Below are positions 50,001-57,976 of a DNA stretch of 64,000 nt, in pieces. The first letter of the stretch is position 1. Every line of letters starts with the position of its first letter. Source of the DNA: Rhizobium leguminosarum. Lineage in GTDB: Bacteria > Pseudomonadota > Alphaproteobacteria > Rhizobiales > Rhizobiaceae. The stretch is taken from NCBI RefSeq assembly GCF_017876795.1, contig NZ_JAGIOR010000001.1:3746501-3810500 (forward strand). The letters are read 5' to 3'. The notes beneath the pieces were generated by a model, which saw nothing but the letters and a program-made list of their open reading frames with translations, was not told the DNA's origin and did not search any database. A program made the translations under genes and the position numbers.

Positions 50001-50496
50001 CATCGACAGGCCCGGTCAGGGCGCCGGTCAAGGCGATCAGCCCTTCCGTGCCGGCCTCCTCCAACCAGGAGGCATTGATATGGATGGCCTGGTTGCTTTC
50101 GCCGCCGAGATAGGCGCGGCTGACGAGATCGACGAGCCGTTCGTAACCGGCATCGGTGGCGGCGAGAAGAACGATCGACGGCAGCTTGACCAGGGCCTGC
50201 TGGCCGCCGCGCTTTTCCGTTTCCAGCCCGTCTTCCATGTCGATCGAGACCTGGCAGCCGATGATCGGCTGCAGGCCCTCGTCCATCGCTTTCTGGGAGA
50301 ATTCCAGCGCGATGAACAGATTGTTGGTGTCGGTAATGGCGATCGCCGGCTGGCTGTCGCCGGTCGCCTTGTAAAGGATCTTCTTCAGCGGCAAGGCGCC
50401 TTCGAGAAGCGAATAGGCGGAGTGGACCCTCAGGTGGATGAAGCCCGGCGTGCCGCCGGTCACCTCAGCCGTTGAACCCTTTGCCGTATCCGCCAT
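46999..50496 (-). CDS. dnaE: DNA polymerase III alpha subunit
   Basis: Replicative polymerase, 1165 residues from ATG 50496 (MADTAKGSTAEVTGGTP); a start at 50511 would add five residues. The PHP domain begins FIHLRVHSAYSLLEGALPLK. The catalytic palm has PVGPGRGSGAGSLVAYALTI and VSMPDFDIDFCQDRR with the essential DxD. The beta-clamp region and OB-fold (about 980-1070) follow. It is upstream of the SOS-box peptide gene's 3' end but has no box of its own, so it is the housekeeping DnaE1, not the SOS DnaE2. Confidence 0.97.
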   Translation of the reverse strand: MADTAKGSTAEVTGGTPGFIHLRVHSAYSLLEGALPLKKILYKATGDSQPAIAITDTNNLFIALEFSQKAMDEGLQPIIGCQVSIDMEDGLETEKRGGQQALVKLPSIVLLAATDAGYERLVDLVSRAYLGGESNQAIHINASWLEEAGTEGLIALTGALTGPVDVAIKEGHPAQAEVRLLALKRLFGDRLYVELQRHGTYDKRHEQKIVGLAYANDLPLVATNEAFFPTRDDYDAHDALMAVAHNAIVSDDSRFRLTPDHYLKSRAEMAKLFADLPEALENTIEIAKRCSFVLKTRKPILPRFTGATDDAEEAERAEASELRRQAVEGLDMRLSTLGMSPGYEEKEYRERLDFELSVIERMRFPGYFLIVADFIKWAKQQDIPVGPGRGSGAGSLVAYALTITDVDPLRFSLLFERFLNPERVSMPDFDIDFCQDRREEVIRYVQAKYGREQVAQIITFGSLQARAALRDVGRVLEMPYGQVDKICKLVPNNPANPTPLSKAIEEEPKLQEEAAKEPVVSRLLDIAQKIEGLYRHASTHAAGIVIGDRPLSKLVPMYRDPRSDMPVTQFNMKWVEQAGLVKFDFLGLKTLTVLKVAVDFVAKLGVKVDLAAIPLDDKKTYEMLSRGETVGVFQVESAGMRKALIGMKPDCIEDIIALVALYRPGPMENIPTYNARKHGEEELESIHPMIDHLLKETQGVIVYQEQVMQIAQVLSGYSLGEADLLRRAMGKKIKAEMDQQRERFVVGAVKNGVSKPQADNIFELLAKFANYGFNKSHAAAYAIVSYQTAYMKAHYPVEFLAASMTLDMSNTEKVNDFRQDAKRLGIEVIAPSVQTSFRHFQTGDNRIYYALAALKGVGESAVDHIVEVRGDKPFAGIEDFCLRIDPRQVNRRVLESLIFAGAFDCFGTDRAQLSAGLDRILGYAQRAQENKLSGQSDIFGSTLTSGPEKISLPPFSPWLASERLLKEFQVLGFYLTAHPLDSYNNLLQKMRVQTFAEFSQAIKQGAFNARLAGTVISKQERKTRTGNKMGIIVFSDSSGQFEAVLFSEMLNQYRDVLESGKSFVLTATGEERPEGIGLRIQTIQSLEEKSLQMQKALRVYVRDSGPLKMVAGHLNAKGDGLVSFIVIKEEGKREVEVALAEKYRITPEIAAALRAAPGVVDVELV

Positions 50497-50578
50497 GTCA
50501 TGCCTTCCCAATCACCCGAATGAATCGGACGCATTGTCGGCATAGAGAGCGATGATGTCCAGAAGAAGTCCCGCGTCC

Positions 50579-50603
50579 GGACCGCATGATTGCCATGCGG
50601 TCC
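50579..50603 (-). terminator. hairpin after the 28-aa gene
   Basis: A perfect 10-bp stem GGACCGCATG/CATGCGGTCC with a 5-base loop starts 11 bases past the peptide stop on the minus strand. There is no U-run, so it may be an attenuating or stabilising 3' end before dnaE. Confidence 0.5.
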
Positions 50604-50613
50604 CCTGAAAACT

Positions 50614-50700
50614 TTAGATTGCCATGACGATGAGCGAGAAGCTGGCAACGAACATTGCGATGGAGGTGAATGCTGCGATATCACGGATCATGTCAGTCAT
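50614..50700 (-). CDS. 28-aa SOS-box-linked membrane peptide
   Basis: ATG 50700 (MTDMIRDIAAFTSIAMFVAS) has GGAGAG four bases upstream and the frame stops at TAA 50614-50616. It is a single hydrophobic helix after a charged N-terminus (D3, R6, D7). The promoter TTGACA (50752-50757) is followed by a perfect LexA box in the spacer. Size, membrane helix and SOS control parallel Caulobacter SidA (29 aa, division inhibitor) and E. coli TisB (29 aa, membrane toxin). I claim analogy only, as the sequence does not let me show homology. No antisense RNA was seen. Confidence 0.65.
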   Translation of the reverse strand: MTDMIRDIAAFTSIAMFVASFSLIVMAI

Positions 50701-50733
50701 TTGGCTCTCCTTTACTCGTTATGTTTTTAATTT

Positions 50734-50748
50734 GTTCGATGTTTGTTC
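50734..50748 (-). promoter_or_regulatory. LexA (SOS) box of the 28-aa gene
   Basis: A perfect GTTC-GATGTTT-GTTC (GAAC-N7-GAAC on the minus strand). It lies in the spacer between -35 TTGACA (50752-50757) and a weak -10 (about 50728-50733), an ideal site for repression. Confidence 0.75.
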
Positions 50749-50934
50749 CCTTGTCAACAGGAATCTTTTCCTTCTTTCTTCCTTCGAAAAATCCCAGGTC
50801 GCGCGTTGCGACTCGGAAGGGACCGGTACGCGATCCGATCGGCGGCTCGTGTCCTTTCCCCGTCCGCGACAGGCAGGACATGGCGCTCGGCCTGCCGACC
50901 TCCTCTCAAAGCGACCCGCTTAACTCCAGTCTTT

Positions 50935-50949
50935 GTTCTCTTTTCGTTC
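50935..50949 (+). promoter_or_regulatory. LexA (SOS) box upstream of the DUF5680 gene
   Basis: A perfect GTTC-TCTTTTC-GTTC, 49 bases before the ATG at 50999. A clear -35/-10 pair was not identified, but the box is in the only gap available for that gene's promoter. Confidence 0.65.
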
Positions 50950-50998
50950 TTTACATGTCACAGCAAATTTGCCAGCATCCGGCAAAGAGGAGAACGAC

Positions 50999-51463
50999 AT
51001 GCTCGACATTGCGACGCTAAACGAATTCATCGTGGAGGCGAAGGCTGCGACCTATGTCGGCGGCGGCGTGCCGCGCGCGCCCTGCCGGCCGGGTGCCCAC
51101 GATATCGGCTATGAGCGCGGCGACTGGCGCTATCTCGACAGCTATTTCGGCGGCACCGATTTCGCCGGACAGGAGGTAGTGTGGTTTGCCGGCGAGCCCG
51201 TCTGGGTGATGAACTATTTCGGTTGGATCGTCGCACCAGATCTCATCGACGGCGCTGCCGCCGGAGCAGTGATCAAGGCGGCACTTTCAGCCATGTATCG
51301 GCAGGGCCGCTTTCTCGGCGGAATGGAATTCGATCATCCAACCGGCCGCTATCTCGACCGCAGCGAAGGCGGTTGCGAGCGGTTCAGCGGCCATGAATGC
51401 ATCATGGTCGACGGCCAGAAGGCCTATATGCTCGATTATCGCGGCGGGCTGGTCATCCCGTAA
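50999..51463 (+). CDS. DUF5680 family protein
   Basis: 154 residues from ATG 50999 (MLDIATLNEFIVEAKAATYV) with AAGAGGAGAA upstream. HDIGYERGDWRYLDSYFGGTDFAGQEVVW and EPVWVMNYFGW are typical of DUF5680, a cytoplasmic family of unknown function. The LexA box suggests DNA-damage induction. It is convergent with lolD. Confidence 0.8.
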   Translation: MLDIATLNEFIVEAKAATYVGGGVPRAPCRPGAHDIGYERGDWRYLDSYFGGTDFAGQEVVWFAGEPVWVMNYFGWIVAPDLIDGAAAGAVIKAALSAMYRQGRFLGGMEFDHPTGRYLDRSEGGCERFSGHECIMVDGQKAYMLDYRGGLVIP

Positions 51464-51531
51464 TCGCTGCCTTAGATTTTTGTTTCTGCAGCGTTATCCC
51501 GGAACCGCTGCACACGTCCGGGCGACATGCT

Positions 51532-52215
51532 CTAGAAATCGACGACCTTGCCATCCGCGATCGTCACGCGCCGATCCATGCGACGGGCGAGTTCATGATT
51601 GTGGGTGGCGATGAGGGCCGCGAGGCCGGACTGGCGCACCAGCGCCTCCAGCGCATCGAAGACGTAACTTGCCGTTTCCGGGTCGAGGTTGCCGGTTGGC
51701 TCGTCGGCAAGAAGCAAGCTCGGCGCATTGGCGACGGCGCGGGCGATCGCAACGCGCTGCTGCTCGCCGCCGGAAAGCTCGCCCGGGCGATGGGCGCCAC
51801 GATGGCCGATGCGCATATAATCGAGAAGCTGGCCGGCCCGCTCGCCGGCTTCCTTCCAGGACAGCCCGGCGATCAGCTGCGGCATCATGATGTTCTCGAG
51901 TGCGGAAAATTCCGGCAGCAGGTGGTGGAATTGATAGACGAAGCCGATTTCGCTGCGGCGGATCGCGGTACGTTTTTCGTCTGAAAGGCCGTCGCAGGCA
52001 TGGCCGTTGATGCTGACTTCACCGCCATCGGGATGTTCCAAGAGGCCGGCGACATGCAGCAGGGTCGACTTGCCGGTGCCGGAGGGAGCAACGAGAGCGA
52101 CGATCTCGCCTTTCGACAGCGAGAAATCCGCGCTCTTCAGGATCGGGAGCAGCGTATCGCCCTGCCCGTAATGGCGCTCGACGCCGGTAAGCTTGAGAAC
52201 GACGTTGCGTTTCAT
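51532..52215 (-). CDS. lolD: lipoprotein-releasing ABC transporter ATPase LolD
   Basis: Powers extraction of outer-membrane lipoproteins from the inner membrane. It has 227 residues. Walker A is [12 protein letters not shown], the signature [14 protein letters not shown], Walker [13 protein letters not shown], and the switch His is in ATHNHELA. It is 14 bases after lolC on the same strand, forming the LolCD complex. Confidence 0.95.
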   Translation of the reverse strand: MKRNVVLKLTGVERHYGQGDTLLPILKSADFSLSKGEIVALVAPSGTGKSTLLHVAGLLEHPDGGEVSINGHACDGLSDEKRTAIRRSEIGFVYQFHHLLPEFSALENIMMPQLIAGLSWKEAGERAGQLLDYMRIGHRGAHRPGELSGGEQQRVAIARAVANAPSLLLADEPTGNLDPETASYVFDALEALVRQSGLAALIATHNHELARRMDRRVTIADGKVVDF

Positions 52216-52229
52216 GAAGGCGGCATTCC

Positions 52230-53534
52230 TTATTCGTAGCGCAGGGCCTGCACCGGATCGAGCCTGGAGGCGCGCCAGGCCGGGAAGATGGTCGCGATGA
52301 AGGAGAGCGTCAGCGCCATGACGACGATCGAGATGGTTTCGCTGAGATCCATCTCGGCCGGGAGTTGGCTGAGGAAATAGACCTGCGGATTGAAGATCAC
52401 CGTGCCTGAAATCCAGGAGAAGAACTGGCGGATGGATTCGATGTTGACGCAGACGAGGACGCCGAGCAGAACGCCGGCAACGGTGCCGACGATACCGATC
52501 GCCGCCCCGGTCATGAAGAAGATGCGCATGATCGCGCCGGCGCTGGCGCCCATGGTGCGCAGAATGGCGATATCGCTGCCCTTGTCCTTCACCAGCATGA
52601 TGAGGCCGGAGATGATGTTCAACGCCGCGACAAGCACGATCAGCGTCAGGATCATGAACATGACGTTGCGCTCGACCTGCAGCGCCGAGAAGAAAGTCTG
52701 GTTGCGCTGACGCCAGTCGGTGAGGTTGATCTGGCGGCCTGCCGCTTCCTCCACTTTCGGTCTCAGAGTGTCGATGTCGTCGGGGTGATCGACGAAAAGC
52801 TCGATTGACTGCACCAGTCCCTCGGCATTGAAATAAAGCTGCGCTTCCTCGAGCGGCATGAAGATGATCGAGGAATCATATTCCGACATGCCGATCTCGA
52901 AGAGGCCGGAGATCTTGTAGGACTTGACGCGCGGGCTGACGCCCATCGGCGTAATGTCACCATCCGGCGAGGTCAGCGTGATGAGGTCGCCGACGCTCAG
53001 GCCGAGCTGGTTGGCCATGCCGGTGCCGATCAGCACGCCTTGGCCGGAGGCATAGCCCACCATGTCGCCTGATTTGATGTTGTCGGAGATCGTCTTGAGC
53101 TTGGTCAGGTCCTCGGCGCGGGCGCCGCGCACCAAAGCACCAGTACTGCCGCCCGTCGGGGCGGAGGCGAGCACCTGACCTTCTACCAGCGGCAGCGCCA
53201 TCTTGACGCCCGGCACGGCGGCCAGCCTGCTCGAGAGGTCGGGATAATCGGTGAAGGGACCATCGGACGGCTGGACGATCATGTGGCCATTGATGCCGAG
53301 GATGCGCGAGACGAGCTCGGTGCGGAAGCCGTTCATCACGGCCATGACGATGATCAGGGTCGCAACGCCAAGCGTGATGCCGACGAAGGAGAAGCCGGCA
53401 ATGACCGAGATGAAGGCTTCCTTGCGGCGGGCGCGCAGATAGCGCCACGCCACGAGGCGTTCGAAGGTGGAAAATGGCTTGCCAGCCGGACCCAAGCCGG
53501 ATTTTGAACTCCGGTCCACTGCTGCCTCTGCCAT
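52230..53534 (-). CDS. lolC: lipoprotein-releasing ABC transporter permease LolC/E
   Basis: 434 residues. The N-terminal cytoplasmic stretch carries [21 protein letters not shown]. The first membrane span ([21 protein letters not shown]) is followed by a periplasmic MacB-like domain (about 70-275) and three C-terminal spans. The FtsX family is clear; a single permease gene replaces the LolC/LolE pair of E. coli, as in other alphaproteobacteria (LolF). ATG 53534 has GGAGG upstream. It follows proS closely. Confidence 0.93.
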   Translation of the reverse strand: MAEAAVDRSSKSGLGPAGKPFSTFERLVAWRYLRARRKEAFISVIAGFSFVGITLGVATLIIVMAVMNGFRTELVSRILGINGHMIVQPSDGPFTDYPDLSSRLAAVPGVKMALPLVEGQVLASAPTGGSTGALVRGARAEDLTKLKTISDNIKSGDMVGYASGQGVLIGTGMANQLGLSVGDLITLTSPDGDITPMGVSPRVKSYKISGLFEIGMSEYDSSIIFMPLEEAQLYFNAEGLVQSIELFVDHPDDIDTLRPKVEEAAGRQINLTDWRQRNQTFFSALQVERNVMFMILTLIVLVAALNIISGLIMLVKDKGSDIAILRTMGASAGAIMRIFFMTGAAIGIVGTVAGVLLGVLVCVNIESIRQFFSWISGTVIFNPQVYFLSQLPAEMDLSETISIVVMALTLSFIATIFPAWRASRLDPVQALRYE

Positions 53535-53549
53535 TTCGCCTCCGTTTCC

Positions 53550-54872
53550 TTAAGCCACAAACCTGTTGATCGCCGCTTCGATGGTCATCGTTTCGCGGGC
53601 GCCGGTCTTGCGGTCCTTCACCTCGACTTCACCGTTGGCGACCGCGCGCGGGCCGGCGATGATCTGGACGGGTACACCGATCAGGTCGGCGGTCGCGAAT
53701 TTCGTGCCGGCCCGGTCGTCGGTATCGTCGTAGAGCACATCCTTGCCGGCCTTGGTCAGCGCGGCATAGATCAGCTCGCAGGTATCGTCGCAGGCCTGAT
53801 CGCCTGCCTTCATGTTGATCACCACGATATCGAAGGGCGCCACCGATGCCGGCCAGATGATCCCGTTGTCGTCATGCGATGCTTCGATGATGGCGGGAAC
53901 AAGGCGTGTCGGGCCGATACCGTAGGAACCCATGTGAACGAAATGTTCCTTGCCGTCGGGTCCCTGCACTTTCGCGCCCATCGGCTCGGAATAATTCGTG
54001 CCGAAATAGAAGATATGGCCGACCTCGATGCCGCGCGCCGAAAGGCGGTCGCCTTCGGGAACGGCGTTGAAAGCCGCCTCGTCATGCATTTCCGAGGTCG
54101 CCGCATAGAGCGAAGTCCATTTGTCGAAGATCGCCTGCAGGCCTTCGACGCTGTCGAAATCGGTGCGTTCGTCGGGCGTATCAAAGCCGACGAAATCCTT
54201 GTGGCAGAACACCTCGGATTCGCCGGTGTCGGCGAGAATGATGAATTCATGGCTGAGCTTGCCGCCGATCGGGCCGGTATCGGCGCGCATCGGAATGGCG
54301 CGCAAGCCGAGCCGGTCGAAGGTTCTGAGATAGGCGGCGAACATCTTGTTGTAGGAATGCTCCGCCGCTTCACGCGTCAGATCGAAGGAATAGGCATCCT
54401 TCATCATGAATTCGCGCGAGCGCATGGTGCCGAAGCGCGGCCGGATCTCATCGCGGAACTTCAGCTGGATGTGATAGAGATTGAGCGGCAGGTCCTTATA
54501 CGACTTGACGGAGGAGCGGAAAATATCCGTCACCATCTCCTCGTTGGTCGGGCCATAGAGCATCGGCCGATCCTGGCGGTCCTTGATGCGCAGCATCTCC
54601 TTGCCGTAGGCGTCGTAGCGGCCGCTCTCCTGCCAGAGTTCGGCCGATTGCAGGGTCGGCATCGACAGCTCGATGGCGCCGGCCCGGTTCTGCTCGTCGC
54701 GGATAATGGCGTTGACCTTGTCAAGCACGCGTTTGCCGAGCGGCAGCCAGGAATAGATGCCCTGCGACTGCTGGCGGATCATGCCGGCGCGCAGCATCAG
54801 CCGGTGGGAGACGATTTCCGCCTCCTTGGGGTTTTCCTTGAGGATGGGCATGAAATAGCGGGACAGACGCAT
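53550..54872 (-). CDS. proS: prolyl-tRNA synthetase (short form)
   Basis: Charges tRNA-Pro; class II. It has 440 residues, much shorter than E. coli ProRS (572). Motif 1 is near [17 protein letters not shown], motif 2 [20 protein letters not shown], and motif 3 [11 protein letters not shown]. There is no room between motifs 2 and 3 for the INS editing domain, so misacylated Ala-tRNA-Pro should be cleared by a free-standing ProXp-ala/YbaK protein, as in Caulobacter. A strong promoter (55047-55076) gives a leader of about 165 bases. lolC follows. Confidence 0.96.
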   Translation of the reverse strand: MRLSRYFMPILKENPKEAEIVSHRLMLRAGMIRQQSQGIYSWLPLGKRVLDKVNAIIRDEQNRAGAIELSMPTLQSAELWQESGRYDAYGKEMLRIKDRQDRPMLYGPTNEEMVTDIFRSSVKSYKDLPLNLYHIQLKFRDEIRPRFGTMRSREFMMKDAYSFDLTREAAEHSYNKMFAAYLRTFDRLGLRAIPMRADTGPIGGKLSHEFIILADTGESEVFCHKDFVGFDTPDERTDFDSVEGLQAIFDKWTSLYAATSEMHDEAAFNAVPEGDRLSARGIEVGHIFYFGTNYSEPMGAKVQGPDGKEHFVHMGSYGIGPTRLVPAIIEASHDDNGIIWPASVAPFDIVVINMKAGDQACDDTCELIYAALTKAGKDVLYDDTDDRAGTKFATADLIGVPVQIIAGPRAVANGEVEVKDRKTGARETMTIEAAINRFVA

Positions 54873-55046
54873 GGCGGATTCCGAAGCAGTTGAGATCCCG
54901 CCCGAGCGGAATCGAAAGACAATGGTGAATGTCGGGAGCGTTCATAGCCGCTTCGCGGCAGGAAGGAAACCCGCAACGGACGTTGGCAACCTCTCCGAAG
55001 CGCATGTTCGCACCCGCAAAATGAAAGGGCGTCAAAAAGCGCGTGT

Positions 55047-55076
55047 TTATAAGGACTTGAACGAAAATCTTGTCAA
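55047..55076 (-). promoter_or_regulatory. proS promoter
   Basis: On the minus strand TTGACA, 18 bases, TTATAA. It is near consensus, about 175 bases upstream of the proS ATG, with a predicted start point near 55040. Confidence 0.75.
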
Positions 55077-55099
55077 CAGAAAAATTTTACTAGAGTGTA

Positions 55100-55299
55100 G
55101 CAAAAATGCAAAAAAAGCTGATGACAAAGCCCAATGTTTGAGCTAGCTTTAGCTCACAAAACAGGCAAGAGAGATAAATTCTTGCCAAATTCGCGGTCAA
55201 GTCTTGGGAGGATCAGATCTTAGGCGCGCTCGTCGCTGCCCCGGCAACGGTTACAGATCACGCGATACTTAAAACAAGGCTTTTAGCCTTGTTTTTTTT
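55100..55299 (+). ncRNA. candidate small RNA in the AT-rich proS-DUF1467 gap
   Basis: The 591-base gap 54873-55463 is far more AT-rich than its surroundings. On the plus strand it holds, in order, GAGCTA/TAGCTC (55140-55155), GGCAAGA/TCTTGCC (55164-55186) and an intrinsic terminator (55271-55299). No reading frame is supported. A plus-strand transcript divergent from proS and ending at that terminator is likely; no clear promoter was found, so the 5' end is a guess. Confidence 0.45.
55271..55299 (+). terminator. strong plus-strand intrinsic terminator
   Basis: AAAACAAGGCT/AGCCTTGTTTT (55271-55281 with 55285-55295) runs on to TTTTTTTT. Neither neighbour is a plus-strand gene (proS and DUF1467 are both minus), so it implies an unannotated plus transcript. 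It also faces a shorter A-run on the left and may work in both directions. Confidence 0.8.
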
Positions 55300-55341
55300 G
55301 GCTTTTCGACTTCATCCTACCCTGAAAACCCGGGCAACTTC

Positions 55342-55370
55342 CGTAAGGGAATGATCCTCATTCCGTTACG
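55342..55370. repeat. 12-bp inverted repeat in the proS-DUF1467 gap
   Basis: CGTAA-N-GGAATGA and TCATTCC-N-TTACG with a 3-base loop and one central mismatch. It may be a 3'-end hairpin of the DUF1467 transcript. Confidence 0.45.
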
Positions 55371-55463
55371 CCAGCTCTTTGCCGCAATCGCATGACGCTG
55401 GTATGACGAAGTTCGCTTTTTAATGATATACATCTGCCCAAAGTTTGGGCAAAAGCTGGCTCT

Positions 55464-55739
55464 TTAATAGAAGCTCGGCCCGAGTTGTGGAAGGGCATCG
55501 AAGCCCCAGCCGAAATAGGTGTCGCAGACATACCAGAGGCCGTAGATCAGAGCGGAAATCAGCGTCGTCAACGAAAAGACGAAGGCGGCGCGAAACCGGC
55601 TGGGCGCGCTCGGAACGGTGCCGAACACGACATCATTGTCCTCAGCCTGGGTGCGCAGGCCGATCGGCAGAACGGCAAACAGCGTCATCCACCAGACGAT
55701 GAAGTAGACGGCAAATCCCTGAAGAAATGTCTGGAGCAT
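55464..55739 (-). CDS. DUF1467 family membrane protein
   Basis: 91 residues, starting MLQTFLQGFAVYFIVWWMTL, with two hydrophobic spans (about 6-28 and 52-74) and the conserved PIGLRTQAEDNDVVFGTVPSAP between them. It is an alphaproteobacterial family of unknown function, placed as usual between mce and proS. 142 bases separate it from mce. Confidence 0.85.
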   Translation of the reverse strand: MLQTFLQGFAVYFIVWWMTLFAVLPIGLRTQAEDNDVVFGTVPSAPSRFRAAFVFSLTTLISALIYGLWYVCDTYFGWGFDALPQLGPSFY

Positions 55740-55881
55740 TGTGGTTCCCGGTGGTGTCGCGCCGACAGGACGACGACAGACGTTCTGTCACTTTGAGTTA
55801 GGCGCCCTTATACGGCGGAATGGCAGCCAACTCAAAGCGGATGACGCGCATTGTCGCCTCGCGGGCATTCTGCCGCAGGGC

Positions 55882-56286
55882 TCACGCCTGTTCGAGTTCG
55901 ATCAGCGTGCCGAAGAAATCCTTCGGATGCAAAAACAGCACCGGCTTGCCATGCGCGCCGGTTTTCGGCTGGCCGTCGCCGAGCACCCTCGCCCCGGCCT
56001 CGACCAGCCGGTCACGGGCGTGAATTATATCATCCACCTCGTAGCAGATGTGGTGCATGCCGCCGGACGGGTTCTTTTCGAGAAAGGCTGCGATCGGCGA
56101 GGTATCGCCGAGAGGTTGCAGTAATTCGACTTTGGTGTTCGGCAATTCGACGAAGACGACGGTGACGCCGTGTTCCGGCAGAGCCTGCGGCTGCGATACT
56201 GCAGCGCCCAGCGTGTCGCGGTATGCGGCCGTCGCCGCGGCCAGATCGGCAACGGCAATGGCGACATGGTTCACGCGGCCAAGCAT
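55882..56286 (-). CDS. mce: methylmalonyl-CoA epimerase
   Basis: Interconverts the R and S epimers of methylmalonyl-CoA in propionate breakdown. It has 134 residues, a VOC/glyoxalase-fold protein: MLGRVNHVAIAVADLAAAT provides the first metal His and PSGGMHHICYEVDD the second. VLFLHPKDFFGTLIELEQA is the canonical C-terminal motif with the Glu ligand. It begins two bases after rnj. Confidence 0.93.
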   Translation of the reverse strand: MLGRVNHVAIAVADLAAATAAYRDTLGAAVSQPQALPEHGVTVVFVELPNTKVELLQPLGDTSPIAAFLEKNPSGGMHHICYEVDDIIHARDRLVEAGARVLGDGQPKTGAHGKPVLFLHPKDFFGTLIELEQA

Positions 56287-56288
56287 GG

Positions 56289-57959
56289 TCAGACCTTGGT
56301 GACGAAGGCGGTGACGACAGGCTTCTTGCCCCAGGCCTGGTTCGCGGCCGAGCGGATCGCCCGGCGCACGGCCTCCTGCAGCATGTCGATATCCTTGCGA
56401 CGGGCGCGCGGAATGCTTTCGAGGGCGCTGATCGCCGCTTCGAAGAGCGTATCTTCCATCTCCTCGCCCTCGTCGTCATAGACCGGCAGGCCGATCGAAA
56501 CGAGATCGGGATCACCGACGATGTCATAGCGGGCGTCGAGCACGACGCTGACCGCGACATGGCCGACATAGGAAAGCTTCTTGCGTTCGCCGATCCCCAT
56601 CTCGTCGAAATCGCCGATAAGCGAACCGTCCTTATAGATGCGGCCGTGCGGCGCTTGGCCGATCACCTCGGCGGGACCGGGCGCTAGGCGCAGAATATCG
56701 CCGTTGCGCATGCGCGGCACCAGGGCGATGCCGGATTGCTCGGCAAGCTCCTTGTGCGCCGTCAGATGTGTCGCCTCGCCATGTACCGGCACGACGATCT
56801 TCGGCCGCGTCCACTCGTACATCCGCTGCAGCTCGTTGCGGCGGGGATGGCCGGAGACGTGGACCAGCGCCTCGGTATCGGTGATGATGTGCACACCCTG
56901 CTCGACGAGGCCGTTCTTGATGTCCTGGATCGCCTTCTCGTTGCCGGGAATGGAGCGCGAGGAAAACACGACGATATCGCCGGCCGCAAACGCCACATTG
57001 CGCATCTCGTCGCGGGAAAGCTTGGCAAGCGCTGCCCGTGCCTCGCCTTGGCTGCCGGTCAGGATGACGACGACCTTGTCGCGCGGGATGTAGCCGTATT
57101 CGTCCTCGGAGATGAAGGGCTTCACGCCCTCCATCAGGCCGATATCCTGGGCAACGTCGACGACCCGCTTCAGCGAGCTGCCGAGCAGCAGCACTTCGCG
57201 GCCTGCCGCCTCGGCAGCCTCGGCAACGGTGCGGATGCGCCCGACATTCGACGAGAAGGTGGTGATCGCCACCCGTCCTTCGGCATTTTCGATGATCTTG
57301 CGCAGGCTTTCCGACACATCCTTTTCGGAGGGCGAAACGCCATCGCGCAGCGCGTTGGTGGAGTCGCACATCAGCGCCAGAACGCCCTCGTCGCCGAGTT
57401 GGCGGAAACGCGTCTCATCGGTCAGGGGTCCGAGCGAAGGTTCGTGGTCGATCTTCCAGTCGCCGGTGTGGATGACATTGCCGACCGGCGTGCGGATCAT
57501 CAGCGACATCGGCTCGGGGATCGAATGGTTGACGGCCACACCTTCGATGCTGAAGGGGCCGACATTGATGGTGTCGCCTGCCTTGAACGGCGTCACCGGC
57601 ACTTCGCCGATCCTGGCCTTCTCGAAATTGCGCTTGGCTTCGAGCAGACCAGCGGTAAAGCCCGAGGCATAGACCGGCACGTTGAGCCCGGGCCAGAGAT
57701 CGGCGAGCGCGCCATAATGATCTTCATGCGCATGGGTGATGATGATCGCCTTGAGGTTCTTGCGTTCACTGGCGAGGAAGCGGATATCAGGCAGCACGAG
57801 GTCGACGCCCGGCAGGTCGGGGCCAGGAAAGGTGACGCCGCAATCGACCATGATCCATTGGCGATGCTCGGGCGGGCCGTAGCCATAAAGAGCGAGATTC
57901 ATGCCGATCTCGCCAACGCCGCCCAGAGGCAGGAATACCAACTCGTCCTGTTTCGCCAT
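56289..57959 (-). CDS. rnj: ribonuclease J
   Basis: 5'-3' exo/endoribonuclease of the metallo-beta-lactamase/beta-CASP group, 556 residues. The N-terminal LPLGGVGEIGMNLALYG is followed by ITHAHEDHYGALADLWPG (zinc motif II), TGDWKIDHEP, LMCDSTNAL, and beta-CASP motifs HVSGHPRRNELQRMYEW and VPVHGEATHLTAHKELA. It is full length. It is notable beside rne, because both types of mRNA-decay nuclease are encoded in this window. In rhizobia RNase J matures 16S rRNA. Confidence 0.96.
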   Translation of the reverse strand: MAKQDELVFLPLGGVGEIGMNLALYGYGPPEHRQWIMVDCGVTFPGPDLPGVDLVLPDIRFLASERKNLKAIIITHAHEDHYGALADLWPGLNVPVYASGFTAGLLEAKRNFEKARIGEVPVTPFKAGDTINVGPFSIEGVAVNHSIPEPMSLMIRTPVGNVIHTGDWKIDHEPSLGPLTDETRFRQLGDEGVLALMCDSTNALRDGVSPSEKDVSESLRKIIENAEGRVAITTFSSNVGRIRTVAEAAEAAGREVLLLGSSLKRVVDVAQDIGLMEGVKPFISEDEYGYIPRDKVVVILTGSQGEARAALAKLSRDEMRNVAFAAGDIVVFSSRSIPGNEKAIQDIKNGLVEQGVHIITDTEALVHVSGHPRRNELQRMYEWTRPKIVVPVHGEATHLTAHKELAEQSGIALVPRMRNGDILRLAPGPAEVIGQAPHGRIYKDGSLIGDFDEMGIGERKKLSYVGHVAVSVVLDARYDIVGDPDLVSIGLPVYDDEGEEMEDTLFEAAISALESIPRARRKDIDMLQEAVRRAIRSAANQAWGKKPVVTAFVTKV

Positions 57960-57976
57960 AATTTTCGTTTTTTCCG

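Noticed and set aside
46999..50496. SOS-type DnaE2
   Set aside because: The gene lacks a LexA box and imuA/imuB neighbours, and the protein has the full DnaE1 length and motifs.
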